From positions 91,437,666 through 91,501,665 of the forward strand of contig CM038216.1 of the NCBI GenBank assembly GCA_021442155.1: a stretch of DNA of 64,000 nucleotides. Direction: 5' to 3'. The stretch comes from Cymbidium sinense (lineage: Eukaryota; Streptophyta; Magnoliopsida; Asparagales; Orchidaceae). Below, one piece after another: positions 45,561 through 56,300 of this stretch. The position numbers were made by a program, and so were the translations under genes. The stretch's first letter is position 1. Each line of letters starts with the position of its first letter. The notes below the pieces were generated by a model. The model was not told the origin of the DNA. It made no database searches and worked only from the letters and a program-made list of their open reading frames with translations.

Positions 45561-45850
45561 TAGGGTTTAGGTTTAGGTTTAGGTTAATCACGTTTAAGGG
45601 TTTAGATTTAATTTTTTTTTAATTTAGTTACTTTATGTTTAGGCTTAGGGTTTGGGGTTTAGGGTTTAGGGTTTAGGGTTTAGGGTTTAGAGTTTAGGGT
45701 TTAGAGTTTAGGGTTAGGGTTTAGGGTTTAGGGTATAGGGTTTTGGGTTTATGGTTTAGGATTTAGGGTTTTAGGTTTGCTTTAGGGTTTAGGGTTGTAG
45801 GTCTGTTGTAGGTTTGGGGATTTATTTTAGGGTTTAGGTTTTAAGGGTTT
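45561..45850 (+). repeat. TTTAGGG telomere-like array after GRP C
   Basis: It contains one of the better heptamer runs in the window, at about 45655-45700, followed by degenerate units (TTTAGAG, TTTAGGGT, TATAGGG). It begins directly at the 5' edge of GRP C and ends at an A-run near 45850. Confidence 0.9.
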
Positions 45851-46921
45851 TAAAGAAAAATTCAACCCTAGGTTTTGGTTTTTTTAGTTTATTTTATTTA
45901 TATTAGTTTATTTTATTTTATTTATTTTTTTTATTTTATTTAGTTTGGTTTATTTATTTTAGGTTTATTTATTTTAGTTTTTTATTTATTTTGGTTTATT
46001 TTTTAGGTTTAGGTTTAGGTTTATGTTTACTTTTTAGTTTAGTTTTATTTTTAATTTATATTTTAGGTTTAGGTTTTAGTTTTTATTTTTAGGTTTAGTT
46101 TAGGTTTTTATTTTATTGTTTTAGGTTTAGGTTTTAGGTTTTTATTTTAGGTTTATTTTTTTATTTTTTAGTTTAGACTTAAGTTTATTTTTAGTTTATT
46201 TTATTTTATTTAGTTTAGGGTTTAGCTATAGGTTTTATTTATTTTAGTTTTGTTTATTTTAGTTTAGGTTTAGGTTTATTTTATTTTGTTTATTTTAGGT
46301 TTAGGTTTTTATTTTTAGTTTAGGGTTTAGGTTTTATTTTATATTTATTTTAGGTTTATTTTTAGGTTTAGGTTTTTATTTATTTTAATTTAGGTTTATT
46401 TTATTTTTTATTTTACATTTAGTTTTTACTTTATTTAGGTTTTTTATTTTATTTTTTAGTTTAGTTTAAGCTTTTATTTATTTTATATTATTTTTTATTT
46501 TTTATTTATTTTATTTTTTAAGTTTAGGTTCAAGTTTAGGTTTTAGTTTAGGTTTTTATTTTATTTTTTTATTTTAGTTAGGTTTAAGTTTTTTATTTAT
46601 TTTAGTTTTAGGTTTTATTGAGTATGAGTGAAGTTTTTAGGTTTTTAAGGTTTAGGGTTTAGGCTTTAGGGTATAGGGTATAGGGTTTGGGGATTAATGT
46701 TTATGGTTAAGGGTTGTAAGATTTAGGGTTTTAGGTTTAGGGTTTAGGGTTTTTTTAAGGTTTAGTGTTTAGGATTTAAGGTTTAAGGTTTAGGGATCAG
46801 GGTTTAGGTTTTTGGGGTTTAGGGTTTAGTGTTTAGGGTTTAGGATTTTTAGGGTTTAGGGTTGAGGGTTTAAGTTTTAGGTCTAGGGTTCAAGTTTTAT
46901 TTTAGGATTTAGAGATTTAGG
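45851..46921. repeat. T-rich satellite unit plus telomere-like block
   Basis: An A-containing junction at about 45852-45870 leads into T-rich satellite (45880-46620), then a degenerate TTTAGGG block (46640-46921) that meets the solo tail D. No gene was seen. Confidence 0.8.
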
Positions 46922-47052
46922 TTTTTTTTAGTAGAGAACAAATTCATATTCAACATTTTTTCTCTTCAATTTCATCAACCAAGTAACACACCAAGTTTTC
47001 TAAGACACAAGCAACGACATAGATAAAAGATGAGCATGCATAGAGAAATTTA
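46922..47052 (-). pseudogene. Solo GRP-type 3' tail D
   Basis: Only the last ~125 bp of the GRP 3' UTR are present, with an A-run at 46922-46929. Shared words on + are ATTCAACATTTTTTC, ATCAACCAAGTAACACACC, AAGTTTTCTAAGACACAAGC and GATGAGCATGCATAGAG. Similarity stops at about 47050, where T-rich satellite resumes. The end point is close to where the same tail stops on LINE copies 1 and 2. There is no coding content. Confidence 0.82.
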
Positions 47053-50000
47053 GGTTTTTTAATTTTAGGTTTATCTTATTTTATAGTGTAGTTTAAGTTC
47101 TTATTTATTTTATTTTAATCTAGTTTTTATTTTATATTTTAATTAATTTTTAGGTTTTGGTTTAACTTTTAGTTTAGGTTTTTATTTTATTTTATTTTTT
47201 TATTTTATTTAGATTTAGGTTTATTTTTTTCTAATATTTTTACTTTTTCTTTAGTTTAGGTTTAGGTTTTTAGGCTTTTATGATTTTGGGTTTAGGGTTT
47301 AGGGTATAGGGTTCAGGGTTTATGATTTTAGGGTTTACAGTTTTAGGGTTTAGGTTTAGGGTTTAGGGTTTAGGGTTTAAGGTTTAGTGTTTTGGCTTTA
47401 GGGTTTAGGGTTTTGAGGGTTTAGTGTTTAATGTTTAGGGTTTAAGGTTTATGGTCAATCAGTTTTAGGTTTAGGGTTTTAGGTTTATGTAGTTTTTAGG
47501 GTTTAGGTTTGGATTTAGGGATTTTTTCAAAAAAAAAACCCGATAGTTTAGTTTATTTAGTTTATTTTTTATTTATTTTAGTTTTTTTATTTTTTTGTTT
47601 TATTTAAGTTTATTTTCTTTATTTAGTTATGTTTATTTAATTTAAGTCTTTTTATTTTAGGTTATTTCTTAGGTTTATGTTTAGGTTTATTTATATTTTA
47701 TAGTTTAGTTTTAATTTTTTTTTATTTTTTAGGGTTTAGTTTTATTTTTTATTTTTAGGTTTATGTTTTGTTTTTTTATTTTAATTTTTAGGTTTAGTTT
47801 TAGGTTTTTATTTTATGTTTATTTTTTGGTTATATTTTTATTTTAGGTTTAGGTTTATTTTTAGTTTATTTAATTTTATTTTATTTAGGGCTTAGGTTTA
47901 GTTTATTTTATGTTTAGGTATAGGCTTTATTTATTTTAGTTTATTTTATTTTAGTTTAAGTTTAGGTTTATTTTATTTTATTTATTTTAAGTTTAGTTTT
48001 TTTTTTTAGTTTAGGGTTTATGTTTATGTTTATTTTTTAGGTTTTGGTTTTTATTTATCTTTTATTTTATTTTATTTTATTTTACTTTTAGTTTTTATTT
48101 TATTTAGTTATATTATTTTTAGGTTTATTTTATTTTTTTAGTTTAGTCTAGGTTTTTATTTTATTTTATTTTAATTAAATTTTTTTAAGGTTGAGGTTTA
48201 GGTTTAGGTTGTAGTGTAGGTTTTTTATTTTATTTTATTTAGTTTTAGGTTTTTATATTTATTTTATTTTAATGTTTTATTTTGTGGTGAAGTTTAGTAG
48301 GTTTAGGTTTAGGGTTTTCAGGGAGTTTAGGTTTAGGGCCCAGGGTAGGCCTGGGGTCCAGGGTTTAGGGTTGGGTTTAGGGAGGTTGGGGGGTGGGTTG
48401 GGGTTTAGGTCCGAGGATCACCCCTCAGTGATGGGGAGGGTGTGGTTATGGTAGGTATTTGGCCTTTAGATTTAAGGCCCAGGATCGGGTTTGGGATCTG
48501 AGGTCAGTGGTAGAGTTGGGCCTTTAGTTTTTAGGGCCCAGATTGTGGTAAAGATTTTGGATTTTGGGTGGTCAGGGTTTATGATTTAGGTCCCGTGGTT
48601 GAGTTTAGGGCCCAGTGTAGGTCAGAGCCCAGGCTTTAGCCTCAGGTGTGAGTTAGTTTATGGTTTTAGGGTGTGGGATCAGTTTAGTGGTCAGGTTTAA
48701 TTTAAGATTTAAGATTTAAGGTTTAGGGTTTTGGGTTTTAGTGTTTGCCTGGTTTATATAGTTTAGGGTTTAAGGCTTTAGGGTTTACGATTAGTTTTAG
48801 GGTTTAGTGTTTAAGGTTTAGGATTTAGGGTTTATGGTTTAGGGTTTAAGGTTTATTGTTTTTTTAGTTTAGTTATATTTTTATTTTATTTTTTCAGTTA
48901 AGATTTTATTTTTTATTTTAAGGTTTTGGTTTTTGTTTTTGTTTTTAATTTAGGTTTATTTTTAGGTTTTATTTTTTAGTTTTTGGTTTAGGTTTTTGTA
49001 TAGTTTATTATAGTCTATTTAGTTTAAAGCATAGGTTTAGTTTATTTTAGGTTTAGGGTTTAGGGTTTAGGGTTTACGATTCAAGGTTCAGTGTTGTAGG
49101 TTTAGGGTTTAGGGTTTGCTTTACAGTTTAGGTTAAGGGTTTTTTTATAAAAAAAATAAGTAAACTGGTAGGTTTAGGTTTATTTAGTTTATTTTTTTTA
49201 TATTAGTTTATTTTATTTTTAATTATTATTTATGTTTATTTTTTCAGTTTAGTTTATTTATTTTAGGTTTATTTATTTTAGTTTAGGTTTTTTATTTTAG
49301 TTTATTTTATAGGTTTAGGTTCACGTTTATGCTTACTTTTTAGTTTAGTTTTATTTTTAATTTTTATTTTTAGGTTCAGTTTAGGTTTTTATTTTATTAT
49401 TTTAGGTTTAGGTTTTAGGTTTTTATTTTAGGTTTATTTTTTTTATTTTTTAGTTTTGGTTTAAGTTTATTTTTAATTTATTTTATTGTATTTTGTTTAG
49501 GGTTAAGGTTCAACTTTTATTTATTTTAATTTGGGTTTAGGTTTATTTTATTTTATTTATTTTAAGTTTAGGTTTTTTTTTAGCTTAAGGCTTAGATTTT
49601 ATTTTTTATTTGTTTTTTAGGATTTATTTTTAGGTTTATTTTTAAGGTTTAGGTTTATATTTAATTTTTATTTGATTTTATTTCAGGTTTACATTATTTT
49701 TATTTTTTGTTTAGTTTTTATTTTATTTAGGTTTTTCATTTTTAAGTTTATTTTATTTTTTAGTTTAGTTTAGGTTTTTAGATATTTTATTTTAGTTTAA
49801 TTTTTTTATTGTGTTATTTATAGGTTTAGGTTTTTATTTCATTTTTTATTTTATTTAGGTTTAGATTTTATTTATTTTATTTTAGGTTTTAGTGTTAGAT
49901 TTTAGGTTTTAGTGGGGTGAGTTTGTGGCCCAGGGTTTAGGGTTTAGGGTTTAGGTTTAGGCCAGGCCAGGGAGGTCAGGCCAGGGCCAGGGCCTGGTGG

Positions 50001-52857
50001 TCAGTGGAGGGAGTTTAAGGATTTGGATCAGGATCAGATATGTTTAGGTTTGGGTTTAAGAGGATTTAGGGTTTAGGGCTCACACCCAGGGTTTAAGATT
50101 ATGCTTTAGGTAGGATTTAGGGTTTGTGGCCTTAGGTTGGCCTGGGGGAGAGTTTAGGGTCGGTGTGATTTATCAGGTTGTAGGAGGTCAGGTTTAGGGT
50201 TTAGATTTAGTTTAGTTTGGGTATATGTTTATTTTATTTTGCTTATTTTACTTTTATTTTTGGTTAAGTTTTTTTTTGGTTTTGGGTTTGGTTTTTACTA
50301 TTTAATTATATTTAGATTTTATTTTAAGGTTTATGTTTTAGGTTTAGATTTTTATTTTTGCTTTTTTAGGTTTATTTTATTTTTCTTCTAAGTTTAGTTT
50401 TTATTTTATTTATGTTTTTTATTCTTAGCTTTATTTTAATTTATAGTTTATTTTTTTTATTTATTTTCTTTTAGTGTATTTTTATTTAAATTAATTTATG
50501 TTATTTTTTGGTTTAGGTTTAGGTTTTAGTTTAGGTTTTTATTTTAATTAGGTTAGGGTATTTTTATTTATTTTATTTTTCAGTTTTATTTAGTTTAGGT
50601 TTAGGTTTTTAGGTTTTTAGGGTTTAGGGTTTACGGTTTTTGGTTTATGGTTTACGGTTTAGGGTTTAGTGTTTAAGCTTTAGGGTTTAGGGTTTTTAGG
50701 GATTAGAGTTAGCTTAGGGTTTAGGGGTTTTCTTTTTAAATTAAGAAAATCGATAGATTTAGGTTTATTTATTATTTATTTTAGCTTATTTTATTTTTCT
50801 TAATTTATGTTTATTTTCTATTTTTATTTAATTTAGTTTTTGTTATTTTAGGTTTATTTATTTTAGTTTAAGTTTTCTATTTTAGTTTATTTTTTAGGTT
50901 TGGGTTTAGGTTTACGTTTAATTTTTTGTTGAGTTTTATTTTATTTTATTTTTTAGGTTTACGTTTTGTTTTTTATTTTTATGTTGAGGTTTAGGTCGTT
51001 ATTTTATTTTTGGGTTTTATTTTTTATTTTAGGTTTAGGTTTATTTTATTATATTTAGTTTAGGTTTTATTTATTTTAGTTTAGTTTATTTTATTTTTAT
51101 TTTAAGTTTATGTTTTTTTTAGTATATGGTTTAGGTTTTATTTTTTATTTATTTTTAGATTTATTTTTTAGATTTAAGTTTTTATTTAGTTTTTAATTTC
51201 TTTTATTTTAGGTTTTTTTGGTTTATTTTATTTTTATTTTACATTTAGTTTTTATTTTATATTGGTTTATTATTCTTAGGTTTATTTTATTTTTTTAGTT
51301 TATTTAGGTTATTATTTATTTTATCCTAGTTTATTTTATTTTATTTTTAGGCTTAGGTTTACGTTTTAGTTTAGGGTTTTATTTATTTTTTAAATTTTTT
51401 TATTTTGGTTTAATTTTTTTATTTATTTTATTTTTTTATTTAATTCAGGTTGAGGTTTTTAGGGTTTAGGGTTTAGGTCAGTTTAGTCTTTGAGTTTAGA
51501 AGTTGGAGGGTTTAGTTTTTGTGGTCTGGTAGAGGTTGTGTGGTCAGGGTCAGGGTTAGGTGGATGGGTAGGTTAGGTTTAGGTAGGGTTGGTGTAGTTT
51601 ATGGTTTAGGGTTTAGGTTTGTGTAGGATTTAGGGTTTAGGTGTAGTTTTAGGGTTTAGGGTTTTAAAAAAGCAAACCACAGTTTAGGTTTCATTAGTTT
51701 AATTTATCTTTTAGTTTATTTTAAAGTTTATTTAGTTTTTTATTTATTTAACTTTATTTATTTTAGTTTAGGTTTTATTTTATTTTATTTAGTTTAGGTT
51801 TATTTATGTTTATTTTTTAGTTAAGTTTTATTTTATTTTATTTTAGGTTTAAGTTTTCTTTTTAAAAAAATTTAGCTTATTTTATTTTTTTTAGGTTTAG
51901 GTTTTAGGTTTTTATTTTAGGTTTATTGTTAGGTTTTATTTTTTAGATTAGGATTAGGTTTATTTTTATTTTATTTTATTTTATTTTATTTAGTTTAGGG
52001 TTTAGGTTTAGTTTATTTTAGCTTTATGTTTAAGTTGATTTTATTTTGTTTATTTCATTTTTAAGTATTTTTTAGTTTAGGGTTTAGGTTTTAGTTTTTA
52101 TTTATTTTAAGGTTTTATTTTTAGGTTTATTTTTTAGGTTTAAGATTTTATTTTATTTTATTTTATTTTATGTTTATTTTTTATTTTATTTAGGTTTTTT
52201 ATTTTTAGGTTTATTTTATTTTTTAGTTTAGTTTAGGTTTTTATTTATTTTATTTTAGTTTAGTTTTTATTTTTTTTATTTTTTTTATTTTTGTGATTAG
52301 GTTTAGGTTTAGGTTTAGTTTTTAATCTAATTTTATTTATTTTATTTAATTTAGGTTTAGATTTATTATTTAGTTTAGGTTTAGGTTTTTTGGTTTTTAG
52401 GTACTAGGGCTCAAGGTTTGTTTAGGGTTTAGGGTTTACGGTTGTAGGTTTTAGGGTTTAGTGTTTAGAGCATTTTTTTTAATTTAGTAAACCAATAGGT
52501 TTAAGTTTATTTAGTTTACTTTTTATTTATTTTAGTTTATTTCATTTCTTTTAGTTTTATTTAATATAGTTTATTTATTTTTGTTTCTTTTTTTGGTTTA
52601 GTTTTATGTTTATATTTATGTTTTAGTTTAGTTGTATTTTTATTTTATTTTTTTAGGTTTAGGTTTTATTTTTTATTTTTAGGTTTATGTTTAGGTTTTT
52701 ATTTTATTTTTTTAGGTTTAGGTTTTAGGTTTTTATTTTAGGTTTTATTTTTTAGTTTAGGTTTAGGTTTATTTTTAGTTTATTTTATTTATTTAGTTTA
52801 GAGTTTAGGTTTAGTTTATTTTAGGTTTAGGTTTAGGTTTTATTTATTTTGGTTTAG
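47053..52857. repeat. T-rich/telomere-like higher-order repeats, block A
   Basis: Successive units are opened by junction motifs at 47528, 49141, 50729, 51662 and 52472. Each has a T-rich block of about 0.35-0.8 kb and a G-rich TTTAGGG-like block. Some units add a second T-rich/telomere-like pair. Open frames such as 48272-48454 are repeat translations. The 48290-48860 and 49910-50220 parts are unusually G-rich. No gene, RNA gene or further insert was recognised. Confidence 0.82.
48361..48403 (+). other. Strong G-quadruplex-forming stretch
   Basis: At least five runs of three or more G are separated by loops of 1-4 bases, including a GGTTGGGGGGTGGGTTGGGG segment. It lies inside a G-rich telomere-like block. 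Folding is inferred from the pattern, not shown. Confidence 0.65.
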
Positions 52858-53313
52858 TTTTTTTTTATAGAAAACAAATTCAAATTTAACAGTTCGTCTT
52901 TTCAATTTCATCAATCAAGTATCACACTAGGTTTTCTAAGACACAAGCGACAACATAGATAAAAAATGAGCACGCATAGAGCAAATCAAAAACCCTAGAT
53001 AGCGAGAATCACCTCTACTGTAAAGACACAATTCCATATACCGTTCTTCAGTTTCTCGAGTTCTCATCATAACCACCCCGGCCTCTCGAGTAGTGGGATT
53101 AGCCATCATATCACTGATCTCTCCCTCCACCACCACCATGACTATAACCTCCATTGCTCTTCCCGCCTCCATAACCAACACTGTTCTGACCACCACCTCC
53201 ATATCCCGGCACCTCCCGGATCACCCACCCGTGATAATGTGACCTCGCCTTCTCCTCCACCAGATGGGTGAGCTTGGTTGGGGAAGTTCCTTCCTTCAAG
53301 GTTCTTCTCATTC
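52858..53313 (-). pseudogene. GRP retro-pseudogene E
   Basis: On - from about 53313 the first frame reads NEKNLEGRNFPNQAHPSGGG, a degraded RRM end. After a frameshift the frame within 53111-53311 gives GYGGGGQNSVGYGGG, SNGGYSHGGGGGRDQ and a stop. Readthrough of that stop continues YDG*SHYSRGRGGYDENSRN*, close to the family ending SRYSRG...DGNWRN, with Ser for Trp. The terminal stop is at 53048-53050. About 180 bp of 3' UTR lead to the A-run at 52858-52866. It is more diverged than A-C but has the same 5' break before NGQ. The overlapping frame at 52936-53202 is a shadow. It is non-functional. Confidence 0.86.
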
Positions 53314-56300
53314 TTAGGGATTAGGTTTAGGTTTAAGTTTATTAGGTTTTAGGGTTTTGATTTTTTTTTAATTTATGTACTTATTTTAGGTTTAAGTTCA
53401 AAGTTTGGTGTATAGGGTTTAGGGATTAAGTTTAAGGTTTAGGGTTTAGGGTTAGGATTTAGGGTTTAAGGTTTAGGGTTTAGGGTTAAGCTTTAGTTAT
53501 TCTTAATTTTTTTAGTTCAATTTAGGTTTTTATTTATATTATTTTAGTTTATTTTTATTAGTTTATTTTATTTTGTTTTTATGTTTGGGTTTAGGTTTTA
53601 CTTAAGGTGTTTATTTTATTATATTTTTCTATTTTATTTAGGTTTAGGTTTTTTTAAATATTTTAATTTTAGGTTTTCTTTAGTTTAGGTTTAGGTTTTT
53701 AGGTTTTTAGGGTTTTTGGTTTATGGTTTTTGGTTTAGGGTTTTAGGGTTTAGGGTTTAGGGTTAGGGTTTAGGATTTAGGATTTAGGGTTTAGGGTTTA
53801 GTGTGTAGGCTTTGGGGTTTAGGGATTTTAGTGTTTAGGGTTTAGGGTTATCTTTAGGGTTTATGACTTTTTTTTTGAAATTAAATAAATCATTAGGTTT
53901 AAGTTTATTTAGTTTATTTACTGAATCTTTTGTTTATTTCAACTTATTTTATTTTTATTTTTATTTATGTTTATTTTTTATTTTTATTTAGTTTATTTAA
54001 TTTATTTTAGGTTTATTTATTTTAGTTTAGGTTTTTTATTTTAGTTTATTTTTTAGGTTTAGCTTTACATTTAGGTTTATTTTTTAGTTGACTTTTACTT
54101 TTATTTTATTTTTAAGGTTTAAGTTTTATTTTTTATTTTTTGTTAGGTTTATGTTTTAGGTTTTTATTTTAGGTTTATTTTTAGCTTTAGCTTTTAGTTT
54201 TTAGTTTAGGTTTAGGTTAATTTTTAGTTTATTTTATTTTATTTAGTTTAGGTTTAGGTTTAGGTTTAGGCTTTGTATAATTTAGTTTAGTTTATTTTAG
54301 TTTAGGTTTAGTTTAATTTATTTTGATTATTTTATTTTTATTTTAGGTTTAGGCTTTTTTTAGTTTAGGATTTAGGTTTTATTTTTTATTTATTTTTAAT
54401 TTTTATTTTTAGGTTTATTTTAGGTTTAAGTTTTTATTTAGTTTTCTTTTAGGTTTATTTTAGGTTTATTTTATTTTTATATTACATTTAGTTTATATTT
54501 TATATTATTTTTTATTCTTAGGTTTATTTTATTTTTTTAGTTTAAGCTACATTATAATTTATTTTGTCTTAGCTTATTTTTATTATTTTACTTTATTATA
54601 TTTTTAGGTTTAGGTTTAGGTTCCAGTTTAGGTATTTAATTTATTTTATTTAGGTTTTTGTTTTTTTTATTTTTTGATTTTGATTTTTTATTTTTTAGTT
54701 TAGGTTTAGGTTTTAGTTTTAGGTTTTAGGGTTTAGGGTTTAGGGTTCAGGGTTAGTTTAGGGTTTAAGGTTTAGGGTTTTAGGGTTTAAGGTTTAGGGT
54801 TTTGGGCTTAAGGTTTAGGGTTAAACTTAGGGTTTACATTTTAGGATTTAGGGTTTAGGGTTTAGTGTTTAAGGTTTAAGGTTTAGGGTTTAGGGTTTTT
54901 TAGCATTTAAGGTTTATGGTTGTAGGTTTAGGGTTGTAGGTGCATAGTTTAAGATTTATAGTTAGGTTTAAGGTTTAGGATTTAGGATTTAGGGTTTATG
55001 ATTTTTTTTAATTAAGTAAATCTGTAGGTTTAGGTTTATTTAGTTTATCTTTTATTTATTTTATTTTATTTTATTTTTTAATTATATTTAGTTTAGTTTA
55101 TTTATTCTAGGTTTATTTATTTTAGTTTATGTTTTTTATTATTGTTTATTTTTTTGGTTTAGGTTTAGTTTTATGTTTATTTTTTAGTTTATTTTATTTT
55201 TTTTATTTTTAAGTTTTGTTTATGTTTTTATTTTATTTTTTTAAGTTTAGGTTTTAGGTTTTTATTTTAGGTTTATTTTTAAGTTTTATTTTTCAGTTTA
55301 GGTTTAGGTTTATGTTTAGTTTATTTTATTTTATTTAGTATAGGGTTTAGGTTTAGGTTTTATTTTTTTAAGTTTAGTTTATTTTAGTTTGGGCTTAGGT
55401 TTATTTTATTTTGTTTATTTTATTTTTAGGTTATTTTTTTAGGGTTTAGGCATTACTTTTTATTTATTTTAAGTTATTTGATTTTAGTTTAGTTTTATTT
55501 TTTTTTTATTTTATTTTATTTAGGTTTAGGTTTAGGTTTAGGTTTTTTATTTTTAGGTTCATTTTATTTTTTAGTTTAGTTTAGGTTTTTATTTATTTTG
55601 TTTTAGTTTAGTTTAGGTTTTTATTTATTTATTTTTAGTTTAGTTTTTATTTTTTTATTTTCTTTATTTTTAGATTTAGGTTTAGGTTTAGGTTTATGTT
55701 TAGGTTTAAATTTTGGTTTTAGTTTAGGTTTTTATTTAATTTTTTATTTTATTTTATTTAGGTTTTGGTTTATTTATTTATTTTATTTTTAGGTTTTATT
55801 TAGTTTAAGTTTAGGTTTTTAGGTTTGTAGGTTTTAGGGTTTAGGGTTTAGGGTTTGGGGTTAGGGTTGTAGGTTTAGGGTTTAGGGTTAGTTTAGGATT
55901 TAGGGTTTTGGGTTTAGGGTTTCATGGTTTAAGGTTTAGGGTTAAGGGTTTATGGTTTAGGGTTTGGGGTTTAGGGCTTAGAATTTAGGGTTGTATGTTT
56001 TAGTGCTTAGGGTATAAGGTTTAAGGTTTAGGGTTTTAGGGTTTAGGGTTTAGTATTTAGGGCTATATCATTTTGGGTTTAGGGTTTAGGGTTTAGGTCT
56101 TAGGGCTTAAGGTTAGGGTTTAGGGTTGTAACTTTAGAGTTTAGTTTAGGGTTTAGAGTTTGTTTTTGGGTTCATGGATTAGGGTTAAGGTTTTTTTTTA
56201 AAATTAAGTAAACAAGTATATTTAAGTTTATTTTTTATTTATTTTAGTTTATATTATTTTATATTTTCATTTAAATTTATTTTTTATTTTTATTTAGTTT

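Noticed and set aside
45343..45570. Ser/Thr-rich 75-codon frame on +
   Set aside because: Antisense of the GRP C glycine-rich tail.
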